Shown: one piece after another, positions 35,337 to 44,810 of the stretch
Position numbering within the stretch: the stretch's first letter is position 1
How the letters are laid out: the number at the start of each line of letters is the position of its first letter
NCBI GenBank assembly: GCA_030522415.1
Contig: CM060126.1
Location: 1,714,333-1,778,332, forward strand
Length of the DNA: 64,000 bases
Reading direction: 5' to 3'
Origin: Channallabes apus
Lineage: Eukaryota; Chordata; Actinopteri; Siluriformes; Clariidae
Translations under genes and position numbers: made by a program
Notes under the pieces: generated by a model
What the model was told of the DNA's origin: nothing
The model's input: the letters and a program-made list of their open reading frames with translations, nothing else
Database searches by the model: none

Positions 35337-35510
35337 AGTCTACATGTTCTCCCTGTACTGGGTGGGTTTCCTCCAGATTTCCTCCTACAGTCCAAATTCA
35401 TGCAATGTAGGCTGACTGGTGTTTCCAAATTCCCTTTAATGTATGATTGTGTGTGTGTGTGTGTGTGTGTGAGTGTGTAAGTGGTATACATAATGTATAT
35501 GAATGAATGA
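35228..35510 (+). mobile_element. diverged SINE, tRNA-headed family
   Basis: Degenerate plus-strand relative of the SINE at 16762: head 'cggctcagcagttaccactg', body 'ctacatgttctccctgtactgg' and 'tcctcctacagtcc', tail 'tgaatgaatgac'. It contains two internal (TG)n expansions at about 35307-35333 and 35449-35475. Confidence 0.75.
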
Positions 35511-36443
35511 CTGAATGTATTATTCATATTTCTTCATCTAGTTTCATCTAGCTTTTGTACTACATGTGTTACATACAGTAAAACTAACGCAGTGTAAAAT
35601 GTCCTGTTATAAATAAATAACTACAGAAGGTAAACATGAGTGTTTCAGAGATTTCATCTACTATAACTGCACACCCTAGAGCGCTTTATTCCTCTTCTAC
35701 CACAACTATTCGGAAACAAAATTAAATCTCAACATGAGTATACAAAAAAAGTGAAACTCTCATACTGTATATTATTGATTCGATACATTTAAAGTGAAAT
35801 ATTTATCACATATTTATATTTAAAATTATTTTGATGATTAAGGCTTACAACTGATGGGGGAAAAATGAGAAATATTAGAATATTTCCTAAGACCAGTTAA
35901 AGTTTTACAATACACATATTCTGAAAAAAATATGTTTTTTATTTTTACACTCAATACTTGTTCAGGGCTGCTTTAGTACAAATTACCGCATGAGTGCGTC
36001 ATGACACAGAGGTGACCAGCCCCTGGCACTGCTGAGGCGTTACTGAAGACCAGGTTGCTTTGATAGCACCCTTCAGTTCGTCTATATTATTGAGTCGGGT
36101 GTTTCTCATCATCCTCTTGACAACAGCCCAGAAAATCAGGTCAGGCAGGTTCGCTTGCCAATCAAGCCCAGTAATATAATGATCAACAAACCAGGTAGCG
36201 GTAGTTTTGGCACTGTGGGTGGGTGGGTGATAAGTTCTGCTGGAAAAGAAAATTGGCATCGTGTTAGCAGACAGAAGCATAGAGTACTATTTCCTGGTAG
36301 ACAGCTACATTGACTTTGGACTTGGCAAAACATAGTGGACCAACACCAGCAGATAGCATGGCGTCCTTCACAGACCATGAAAACTTCACGCTGGACTTTA
36401 AGCAAGACATTTGATTCTGCTCTTCTCCACTTTTCCTCTGGAC

Positions 36444-36849
36444 TGTCACGAACTAACCGGGATGACCAGAATGATGATCGCGCTATCTGTCACGAACTAA
36501 CCGGGATGAACAGATAGCCTTAGCAGTTAGCCCTGTAGCGTGAATGGTAAACCCAAACGCGGATAAACACGAGCAGGCAGGATAATCACGCGATTTATTA
36601 TAAGGACTCTCACACACAATGAGCACAGGAAAGACACAATCTAACCCTAGTCCTATAAATACACACTCAGTCTGAAAAGATAACCAAGAAAGTGAGTACT
36701 CACATATACTGGAACGATTCCGAACAGACATGGGCTTAACTCAATGACAGAGCGATGTGCGCCGCCATCTTGTTTCCTTTTATGCTTTCAGCTTCGCGAC
36801 CGCCTTACTTCCGGGTCCTAGTGCCGGTCGCGGCTGAGTGTGCATGACA
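36444..36849 (-). repeat. 3' LTR of the gypsy element
   Basis: 406 bp, TG...CA ended (TGTCATG ... CGTGACA on the - strand). It holds the last 22 codons and the stop of Pol (36780-36849). At its outer end a 22 bp motif (TGTCACGAACTAACCGGGAT plus GA, + strand) occurs twice, at 36444 and 36488. Confidence 0.95.
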
Positions 36850-39800
36850 GTACCCCCCCGTCCAGGACCGACTCCGGACGGTCCAGGGGTGGAGGATACC
36901 CGGTGACGGTAGTCCCTAATGAGCCCGGAGTCGAGGATGAAGCGAGCCGGAATCCAGGACCGCTCCTCGGGGCCGTAGCCCTCCCAGTCGACCAGATACT
37001 GGGTGCCCCTGCCCCGAGGGCGCGAGTCGAGGATCCGTCGCACGGTGTAGGCGGGACCGCCGTCAATGATTCGGGGAGGAGGAGCAGGGGGGGTGGGTGG
37101 AACCATGGGTGAGGTGGTGAATGGTTTCAACTGTGAGGTATGGAAGACGGGGTGGATCCGGAGCGCCGCAGGCAGCTGGAGCCGGTAGGTGACAGGGTTG
37201 ATCCTGAGTGTTATGCGGTATGGCCCGATGAATCTTGGTGATAATTTTTTGGATTCGGTGTGCAGGTGGAGGTTCCTGGTTGATAGCCACACTTTGTCAC
37301 CTACGTGGTACAATCGTCCCGGGGGGTGCCGGCGGCGGTGTTGGGCCACATAGTTGGCGTTGGTGCGTCGGATGGCGAGGTTGGCTTGGTGCCATAGCCG
37401 CCGGCACCGGCGAACCAACTGTTGGGCCGATGGTACGTCAACCTCCGGTTCCTGGTGGGTGAACATTGGAGGCTGGAAACCATAGCACACCTCAAATGGA
37501 CTCAGGTTGGTGGCTGAGGAGACATGGAGGTTATGGGATAACTCGGCCCACTTGAGGTAGCGGGCCCAGGAGCGCTGGCGGTCCGACACAAAACATCTCA
37601 GGTAGCGCTCCAGCTGTTGGTTGGTTCGCTCCGTCTGACCGTTCGTCTGAGGGTGGTAGCCGGAAGACAAACTGCAGGACGAATCGATCAGACGGCAGAA
37701 GGCCTTCCAGAACCGGGCGGTGAACTGGGGACCTCTGTCCGAGACGATGTCCTTTGGGAACCCATGCAATCGGACTACGTGTTCCAGAATCAGCTCGGCT
37801 GTCTCCTTCGCTGACGGGAGTCCGGCGAGGGCCACCAGGTGCACTGCCTTGGAGAAGCGATCCACAATGGTCAGGATGACGTCTCTTCCATCTGAATCCG
37901 GCAGGCCCGTGATGAAATCCACGGCAATGTGGGACCAGGGTCGACGGGGAACTGGGAGTGGTTGGAGTTCCCCTGGAGTTGGTTGGTTAATGTCCTTCGC
38001 CCTGGCACACATTGGGCACGCCCGAACGAACTCTGTGATTTCCCTCCTCATGGAGGGCCACCAGAAGGCCCGGCCGATGAAGGTGGTGGTTCTCCGGCTT
38101 CCCTGGTGTCCTGCGACGGGTGACGAATGGCCCCACTGGAGGACCTCAGTTCGGAGTCGTTCGGGGACGAAGAGCCATCCGGGCGGCACACCTGCCGGTG
38201 CTGGGTCCCTGGTCAGTGCCTGGCGGACCCTCGTCTCCAGGTTCCACTGCAGGGGTGCGATGATGCGGGTAGGTGGAAGGACAGGCATGGGGTCCGCCCG
38301 GGGCGTCTCTCGCTCGTGTTGCCGGGAGAGGGCGTCAGCCTTGGTGTTCTTCGACCCCGGGCGGTACGAGAGGTGGAAGTTGAATTGTTCGAAGAACAGT
38401 GCCCACCGTGCCTGTCGTGGGTTCAACTGCTTCAAACTGCGGATGGTGATCAGGTTTTGGTGGTCCGTCCAGACGATGAATGGCTCACTGGCGCCCTGGA
38501 GCCAGTGACGCCACTCCTCCAAGGCCCACTTTATGCCCAGCAGTTCGCGGTCCCCCACACCGTATCGCTGCTGAGTGGGGTTAAATTTTTTGGAGTAGAA
38601 GCCACATGGGTGCAGCTTCTGGTCTGGACCTCGTTGGGAGAGAACAGCGCCGGCGCCCACCTCCGACGCGTCCACCTCCACAACGAACGGTTGGCTGGCA
38701 TCTGGATGAAGCAGGAAGGTTGCGGTGGTGAACTGATGACAGAGTCGATGAAAAGCTGAGATGGCGGTAGGGTTGAGTCGAAAGGAACTGTTGGAGAGCC
38801 TGGTAAGTGCAGTGAGCGGTGCTGCAACTGTACTGTAGCCCCGGATAAAGCGACGATAAAAGTTCGCAAACCCGAGAAAGCGTTGGAGCTGTTTGAGTGT
38901 CCTGGGTAGGGGCCAGTGACGTACAACCTCCAGCTTCTGCGGGTCCATGGCCACACCCTGGGGCGAGATGACAAAACCCAGGAACGTGGTGGAGTGCTCG
39001 TGAAAAGCACACTTCTCCAGCTTACAGTACAGCTGGTGGGCGAGCAATCTCTTAAGGACAGCTCGAACGTGTTTGGTGTGTTCAGTGGGGGTGCGTGAAT
39101 AAATTAAAATGTCATCCAGATAGACAAACACCCATCGGCCTAGCATGTCCCTGAGGACATCGTTGATGAAAGCTTGGAAGGCCGAGGGTGCGTTACAGAG
39201 ACCAAATGGGATGACCGCCTGGTGACGAGCCTTCTCATAGTGTCCGGTAGGGGTGATGAAGGCTGTCTTCCACTCATCACCCTCTCTGATGCGCACCAAG
39301 TTGTAGGCGCTCCGGAGGTCCAACTTAGTGAACATGGTGGCACCAGAGAGGGCGTCCAGGGCTGAGTTGGTGAGAGGCAGCGGGTGACGATTCCGAATGG
39401 TGATCTTATTTAGCCCCCGATAGTCGACACATGGACGAAGTTCGCCCCCTTTCTTCTTTACGAAGAAGAACCCCGCGGCAGCCGGCGAGGAGGAGGGCCT
39501 GATGGTGCCATTTCGCAGGGCGTTGGTGACATACTCCTCCATAGCCTGGGTCTCGTTGGTAGAGAGGGAGTAGAGATGGCCGCGGGGGGGGCTGGAGCCT
39601 GGCTGGAGCTCAATGGCTAGGTCGTAGGGTCGGTGAGGTGGAAGGTGGCTGGCCCGGCGTTTACAGAACACTTCAGCCAGGTCTCGATATGGTGGAGGAA
39701 TGGCGTGGATGTCGACGTCGGGGGCCTCGGACTCCCTGGAACACGTCCCAGCCTGGGCCTGTAGGCATAAGTCGGTACAGGTCGGCCCCCATTGAAGGAT

Positions 39801-40280
39801 CCGGTTCTGAGACCAGGAGATGAGTGGGTCGTGCTGTAAGAGCCAGGGATAGCCGAGGATGATGGGTGGAGATGATATGGGTGTGAGGTGAAATTGTATG
39901 GACTCCTGATGTTGGCCGAGGACGAGAGTGATGGGTAGAGTCTGCTGGGTGATGGGGCTGGATGAGAGGGGCCGCCCGTCGACTGAGATGATTCTCATTG
40001 GCTGGGATAACGCCTCAATCTTTACCCCCAATCCTCTGGCGTATGTTGAGTCAATGAAGTTACCCGCGGCACCGGAATCGATGAACGCGGCACTTCTGAC
40101 CCGTTTGTGGCCAAGGTGGAGGGTTACCTGAACCGTGAGTCGAGTGGCGGTGTGATCGGTGGTGGCGGAGAGGTGTATGGTACCCGGGGAGTCTCTCCTT
40201 TCTCTCACCGGGTCTGGGCGTTTCCCGGACGAGACGGGCAGGTGGCTCGGTGGTGCGCTGCTGAGCCGCAATAGGCGCAC
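36780..40280 (-). CDS. pol: Pol polyprotein of gypsy element (PR-RT-RH-IN-chromodomain)
   Basis: Replication polyprotein, 1166 codons, open throughout. Aspartic protease with FIDSGAAGNFID (D68). Reverse transcriptase with motif A D321 (KLDLRSAYN) and the YLDD box at 387-390. RNase H with D537, E579 and D606. Integrase with an HHCC finger (H718, H725, C755, C758), the catalytic triad D788, D848, E884 and a GPY module near 1019. Chromodomain at about 1077-1127 (YTVRRILDSR, YLVDWEGYG, SWIP). Pol overlaps Gag by 76 bp in the -1 frame, so it is probably made by -1 frameshifting; the first Met is not necessarily a true start. Oddities: residues 350-357 before PFGL differ from the usual short hydrophobic sequence and are about four residues longer, and the last 22 residues are read from the LTR. 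Confidence 0.93.
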   Translation of the reverse strand: MRLLRLSSAPPSHLPVSSGKRPDPVRERRDSPGTIHLSATTDHTATRLTVQVTLHLGHKRVRSAAFIDSGAAGNFIDSTYARGLGVKIEALSQPMRIISVDGRPLSSSPITQQTLPITLVLGQHQESIQFHLTPISSPPIILGYPWLLQHDPLISWSQNRILQWGPTCTDLCLQAQAGTCSRESEAPDVDIHAIPPPYRDLAEVFCKRRASHLPPHRPYDLAIELQPGSSPPRGHLYSLSTNETQAMEEYVTNALRNGTIRPSSSPAAAGFFFVKKKGGELRPCVDYRGLNKITIRNRHPLPLTNSALDALSGATMFTKLDLRSAYNLVRIREGDEWKTAFITPTGHYEKARHQAVIPFGLCNAPSAFQAFINDVLRDMLGRWVFVYLDDILIYSRTPTEHTKHVRAVLKRLLAHQLYCKLEKCAFHEHSTTFLGFVISPQGVAMDPQKLEVVRHWPLPRTLKQLQRFLGFANFYRRFIRGYSTVAAPLTALTRLSNSSFRLNPTAISAFHRLCHQFTTATFLLHPDASQPFVVEVDASEVGAGAVLSQRGPDQKLHPCGFYSKKFNPTQQRYGVGDRELLGIKWALEEWRHWLQGASEPFIVWTDHQNLITIRSLKQLNPRQARWALFFEQFNFHLSYRPGSKNTKADALSRQHERETPRADPMPVLPPTRIIAPLQWNLETRVRQALTRDPAPAGVPPGWLFVPERLRTEVLQWGHSSPVAGHQGSRRTTTFIGRAFWWPSMRREITEFVRACPMCARAKDINQPTPGELQPLPVPRRPWSHIAVDFITGLPDSDGRDVILTIVDRFSKAVHLVALAGLPSAKETAELILEHVVRLHGFPKDIVSDRGPQFTARFWKAFCRLIDSSCSLSSGYHPQTNGQTERTNQQLERYLRCFVSDRQRSWARYLKWAELSHNLHVSSATNLSPFEVCYGFQPPMFTHQEPEVDVPSAQQLVRRCRRLWHQANLAIRRTNANYVAQHRRRHPPGRLYHVGDKVWLSTRNLHLHTESKKLSPRFIGPYRITLRINPVTYRLQLPAALRIHPVFHTSQLKPFTTSPMVPPTPPAPPPRIIDGGPAYTVRRILDSRPRGRGTQYLVDWEGYGPEERSWIPARFILDSGLIRDYRHRVSSTPGPSGVGPGRGGTVMHTQPRPALGPGSKAVAKLKA
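36850..36863 (-). other. polypurine tract of gypsy element
   Basis: On the - strand GGACGGGGGGGTAC lies immediately before the 3' LTR (TGTCATG...). This is the expected plus-strand primer position. It is inside the Pol frame, so it is also coding. Confidence 0.8.
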
Positions 40281-41243
40281 AGTCCCTCGCGGTAACGTCT
40301 CTGGCGTTCCGCCACGGTCAGGGAGGCGCGCCCTAGTTGCATGGGTTCCCCGGCTCCGGTGTCAACCACGGCAGGGGGTGGAGATCCGACACGTCCAGGA
40401 AAAGCTGTGGTGACGGTGGGTGGTGGTCTTGGTGCAGTGTGGGTATAAGTGGATGGTGGCGACAGGGTTCGAGGTGCTGGCTTCGGACGAGAGAGGAGGC
40501 GCTGATCGACCCGGAGGACTAGCTGGATTAGCCCTTCCAGTGTGGCTGGGAGCTCTCGTCCGGCTAGCTCGTCTTTGATACGATTAGCCAGCCCCTCGAA
40601 GTAGGACGTCCGGAGAGCTGCGTCTCCCCAGGAGGTCTGGATAGCGAGGGTCCGGAACTCGGCGGTATATCTACTCACGGACAGTCCTCCCTGTCGCAGG
40701 TGGTAGATTGTGTCAGTCTCCACCTCGCCCGCGGGATGTTCAAATGTTAGCTTGAGCTGACGGGTGAATTCATTATATGAGTGCGCAGTGTCTGTGTCAG
40801 CGCGCAAGACTGCCGTGGCCCACTCTGCTGCCTGCCCTGATAGCAACGAGACGAGGAGTGCAATGCGCAGCCGGTCGGTGGAGTACTTGGTGGCATTGAA
40901 CTCAAACACCAGTTCCAGAGATGTTAAAAACACACTGCATTTCCCATCCGTGCCATCCCATTTATCTGGAAGAGCTAGAAAAACGTCAGAAGGGGGGGGG
41001 GGGATGGTGCGGTGCCGCGACCGACGCGGCGGGCGGACCGCTAGCCAGCCCACTAACCGCCGCCCGAAGGCCCGCGTTCTCCTGCCTAAGCTCCGCGACC
41101 TCGCGGCGCAAGGCCGCGGTGTCTCGGACACTCCGGCGCAGAGAATCGAGCTCCGCGGTTAGCGCATTAATGAGCAAAGCATGCTGGTCAACCACACCGC
41201 GAAGGCGGGCGTAATCCGCTGGGTTTACTGCTGGCTCTGTCAT
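40205..41243 (-). pseudogene. gag: Gag of gypsy element, frame broken at a 12-G run
   Basis: Capsid/nucleocapsid protein of the retrotransposon. The ATG at 41241-41243 lies three bases inside the 5' LTR and overlaps the primer site. The first 80-odd codons include a heptad-like segment (LINALTAELDSLRRSVRD, LRREVAELRQENAGLRAAV), probably a coiled coil. They run into a 12-base G run (40992-41003, C on the coding strand), after which that frame stops. The rest continues in the +1 frame from the same run, with the capsid region (LPDKWDG, WATAVL, YNEFTRQLK) and a CCHC knuckle CAYCGSAAHHRATC near the end, stopping at 40205. The break may be a real one-base slip, a sequencing error at the homopolymer, or (less likely) functional slippage. 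Confidence 0.85.
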
Positions 41244-41245
41244 TC
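41234..41245 (-). other. predicted self-priming site (PBS) of gypsy element
   Basis: On the - strand the 5' LTR ends in ...GTGACA, then one G, then AATGACAGAGC (41244 down to 41234). Its exact 11-base complement, GCTCTGTCATT on the - strand, lies in the same LTR at 41555 down to 41545. No tRNA-type TGG... primer site is seen here. This matches the self-priming layout known for Tf1 and related elements. Confidence 0.75.
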
Positions 41246-41651
41246 TGTCACGAACTAACCGGGATGACCAGAATGATGATCGCGCTATCTGTCACGAACT
41301 AACCGGGATGAACAGATAGCCTTAGCAGTTAGCCCTGTAGCGTGAATGGTAAACCCAAACGCGGATAAACACGAGCAGGCAGGATAATCACGCGATTTAT
41401 TATAAGGACTCTCACACACAATGAGCACAGGAAAGACACAATCTAACCCTAGTCCTATAAATACACACTCAGTCTGAAAAGATAACCAAGAAAGTGAGTA
41501 CTCACATATACTGGAACGATTCCGAACAGACATGGGCTTAACTCAATGACAGAGCGATGTGCGCCGCCATCTTGTTTCCTTTTATGCTTTCAGCTTCGCG
41601 ACCGCCTTACTTCCGGGTCCTAGTGCCGGTCGCGGCTGAGTGTGCATGACA
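41246..41651 (-). repeat. 5' LTR of the gypsy element
   Basis: 406 bp, same sequence as 36444-36849 as far as I could compare by eye. It includes the doubled 22 bp terminal motif (41246 and 41290), a TATA-like box and the predicted transcript start. It reads toward lower coordinates. Confidence 0.95.
41555..41587 (-). promoter_or_regulatory. LTR promoter: TATA box and predicted start
   Basis: On the - strand GCATAAAAGG (41587-41578) lies about 30 bases before GCTCTGTCATT (41555-41545), the sequence complementary to the primer site. In self-priming elements the primer is the first 11 or so bases of the transcript, so the TATA spacing and the complement agree on a start at or near 41555. Confidence 0.65.
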
Positions 41652-41880
41652 TGGACTCTGGAAACTTGATTTCCAAATGAAATGCAAAATTTACTTTCAC
41701 CTGGAGAGACTACTTTGGACCATGGATCAACAGTCCAGTTCTTTTTCTCCTTAGCCCAAGTAAGATGCTTCTGATGGCGTCTCTGGTTCAGGAGTGGCTT
41801 GACTTGTCCTGAAGATGTCGGTGGCTCTGTTGCTTGTGCATCTTTTTCTAACTGGTCTTTTACCTTTTCAATCAACTTTC

Positions 41881-43954
41881 TGTGGCGAAGTGCTGGGACA
41901 AGACAAAGTTTATTAAGATTAGAATTCTGATTACGCCACCCTGGTTAAGGGGCCAGGGACCCCAATTAAGTAGATCTCGTCTAAAGACACACAGGTTAGT
42001 TCACAAGAGGAGGCAAGAGACTAGGATATCCAGAAAATATTAAATTTGATTACAAATACTATTTAAAACAATTTAATTAAAAAAAATAATAATAAGAAAA
42101 GAAGTCAATAACAGAAAATTACTGGGACCAGTGGTTCACATGGAATACACTCATGAGCAACCTGAACATCCGGAGCCTCAAGTGCAGGAACCGAGGCTAG
42201 GCGGCGGGGGCCTAAGGGCGCAATCGGCCTACACAGCACAGCAGCCTGCAATCACACTGGTGACTCACACACACATACACACACGTGCTCGTATTCCACA
42301 CACTTAAAGACAAACCTAGAATTCCACCGCTGCCTTAAGCACCCGTCTCCTGTAACAAAAAGAATCTGATTACAGTACTAAACAGTACAGTCCCACATCA
42401 TTGGACAAAAGGTTGCCCACCCTCACAACTGGCCCAAGAATACAGAACATTAACAAACAAAAAAAAACAAACAATAAAATAAAATAAATTCACACAAGAA
42501 AAGAAAACCAACAGGAAGATCTCGTTGGCAGAAGGCCAATAAGGTCTTTCCCACGTCTTTATTGTACGTGCGTTCTCCCTCTCTACATACACATCCAACA
42601 TATAACAACCCAGTACACACTCACATTCATTCATTTAAAATTTATTTTATTCATTCACAAAACGGTTGTGCGCGCACACACCAAAACACGTGCACACACC
42701 AACACACAGTGGTTTACAACCCAAAGGCTGTAAACCCCGGCACAGAGAGTTAACGACAACAATTGAGCTTCAAGGTATATAGCCTGGAAGCAACAAGGCA
42801 GTAATAAGAGCACGAATGAGAAAATTCAATTCAATTCAATTCAATTTTATTTGTATAGCGCTTTTAGCAATTGACATTACCTCAAAACAGCTTTACACAA
42901 TCAAAAAAATTTTTTAAGTATGTATGGAATGTGAATGTGTATGAATCAAAATGTTCAGTTAGTCCCTGGTGAGCAAGCCCGAGGGCGATAGTGGCAAGGA
43001 AAAACTCCCTGAGACGGTAATAGGAAGAAACCTTGAGAAGAACCAGACTCAACAGGGAACCCATCCTCATCTGGGTGAAACAGATAGCAGGAAATGATCT
43101 GCATTTATACAGTGTGTTAGGTGGCAGCAGTTCAGCTATAATAGTTGATGTTAGTTGATGTTAAAATGGAGTCCAGTAGTTATTGGAGACTCAGATAGAC
43201 TTGAAGGAAATTCCAGTCCTGAACTATCGAATTGTCAAGTCCCCAGAGAAACAGTTGCCAACACCAGTCGAGGCCAGAACCGCCGTCTAGGTAGAGAGAA
43301 TCATCCCCAGGCAACAGATGCATCCCAAAGAGACACACGGGGCATCCATGCGACAAAATCTCCAAGCAGAAACCGGGCACCAGGATGGGTCAGACAGGTC
43401 CGGAGGGCAGAGGGAGTCTGGATCACTGGCAGCTCAGCAACGACATGTGTAGCTCGACAGAGAGAGAGAGAGAGTGAAAAGAAAAACACAGACAAATACG
43501 GTTGACAATTTACTGTAAATAGAACAAACTTAAACCAAAAAGATAAAACCCAGCAAGACAAAACAGCAGCGCCCGCCGATAATGCTCTTTGCGTGGCGGC
43601 ACCACACGTCGCGCCGCCCCCAGTCTGCAATTTGATACCAAGTCTCACCAGAAGGGCATTTAAGCCGTGATCCGGGAAGCTGAGAGCTCAGTCAGTTCTA
43701 CAGAACAATCACGTCCACAACACCAGGTGAGTTAAATCCGCTGACTTAAATCAGCCTTTCTATACTGCAAAAAGATCACTTCCCGGTTCCGTTCTGGGTG
43801 TGACGACACAACGGAAGCTATGGGGGCGGGACCCGTAACCCCAAGCCACCTTACCAACCAGCTTAAATAGTATTGGGCTAACCCACAATAGGACGATCAA
43901 TTAAAACATGGCCAACCAGAAGCAGGTAGGAGGAGTTTTACTTATCCTGCCACA
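41881..43954 (-). mobile_element. probable solo LTR, 2.07 kb
   Basis: Begins TGTGGCGAAG and ends CCTGCCACA (+ strand), so the ends are TGTGGC/GCCACA, and is flanked by TTTC (41877-41880 and 43955-43958). Read on the - strand it has a TATA-like TATAGAAAGG near 43755-43766 and an AATAAA at 41909-41914 about 30 bases before its end, as in an LTR. No Gag or Pol reading was seen. It interrupts the dead Tc1 element. It could instead be a complete non-autonomous LTR element; the length is large for an LTR, partly because it includes the repeat at 42819-43480. Confidence 0.6.
42819..43480. repeat. long dispersed repeat, copy B, nested in solo LTR
   Basis: Starts with (AATTC)n at about 42824-42845, then 'tttatttgtatagcgctttt', 'aaaacagctttacacaatca', 'aaaaactccctgagacggta', 'ggaagaaaccttgagaagaa' and 'cccatcctcatctgggtgaa', in the same order as in 24763-25800. 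No coding region. Confidence 0.75.
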
Positions 43955-44402
43955 TTTCCATAAATACAGTAATGCTTCAATCCAGCACTCTGTGAACAGA
44001 CAGCCATTTTAGCGATGACCTTCATGGCTCATCATAATTATGGAGGGAGTCGATGATCATCTTCTGGACAACTGTCAAGTCAGCAGTCTTCCCCATGCAT
44101 GTATTGAACAAGACTGAGAGATACAATGGATTCATTTTATATGAATAGTAATTTACTCAGACTCAAAAAAATTTTTTGTGAATATTGAATAAAATTCTCA
44201 AATACTGAATTTTTCATTTTAATCAGCTGTAACCTGTAATCATTGAAATATTGACAAAAAAGTTTGAAATATTTCACTTTACATGTAATAAAAGTAGAAT
44301 ATTTTTATAAAATAGTTTTCTGTATGACCGGACCGGGCGAGCTGGCCTTCGGTCCTCATGGCGATGGGTGAGCATTGGGTGGCCATGATTCTGTCACGAG
44401 TT

Positions 44403-44710
44403 TATTCATTCATTCATTCATTCATTCATCTTCTATACCGCTTTATCCTGTATCGGGGTCGCGGGGACCTGGAGCCTATCCCAGGAGACTCTGGGCACGA
44501 GGCAGGGTACACCCTGGACAGCGTGCCAATCCATCGCAGAGCACACACACACACTCATTCACACACTACTGGCAATTTAGGAACGCCAATTAGCCTAATC
44601 TGCATGTCTTTGGACTGTGGGAGGAAACCGGAGTACCCGGAGGAAACCCACCAAGCACGGGGAGAACATGCAAACTCCATGCACACAGAGACGGGAATCG
44701 AACCTGGCCT
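44403..44710 (-). mobile_element. SINE, truncated at the tRNA-like head
   Basis: Minus-oriented copy of the family at 615-979, very similar in the body. It stops inside the head just after the B-box-like segment ('gggaatcgaacctggcc'), so the promoter is incomplete. A (TTCA)n tail lies at 44404-44427. Confidence 0.85.
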
Positions 44711-44773
44711 GTGACACTATTCAACATCAGTCCCTTCCAGAGCAATTGGTATAATTATGGAATGAATACTAGT

Positions 44774-44810
<37 letters not shown>

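Larger units (their letters stand above)
36444..41651 (-). mobile_element. chromodomain Ty3/gypsy retrotransposon (sushi/Tf1-like), complete
   Basis: 5208 bp element on the - strand, bounded by 406 bp LTRs that I could not distinguish base for base, and by the 5 bp duplication TGGAC (36439-36443 and 41652-41656). It contains Gag, then protease, reverse transcriptase, RNase H, integrase and a C-terminal chromodomain, the order of chromoviruses (Metaviridae). Primer signals: an 11 bp self-complementary primer site just inside the 5' LTR and a purine tract (36850-36863) before the 3' LTR. It lies inside the dead Tc1 element. Identical LTRs imply a very recent insertion, but Gag carries a frame break. 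Confidence 0.95.
35735..44320 (-). mobile_element. dead Tc1-type transposon hosting two LTR insertions
   Basis: Remnant of a Tc1-like element on the - strand, now in three pieces: 35735-36443, 41652-41880 and 43955-44320. The left piece encodes the transposase C-terminus, with LDWQANLPDLI directly followed by FWAVVKRMMRNTR and ELKGAIKATWSSVTPQQC. The usual NPIE segment carrying the catalytic Glu is missing, so the gene was already dead or is now. The middle piece holds further transposase sequence (antisense of 'tgatttccaaatgaaatgca' and 'ctggttcaggagtggcttga'). The right piece holds the N-terminal part and the end. The sequence order is restored when the two LTR elements are ignored. Outer ends are approximate. 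Confidence 0.75.

Noticed and set aside
37720..38759. Long + strand frames (262 and 210 codons)
   Set aside because: They are opposite-strand shadows of the gypsy Pol frame.
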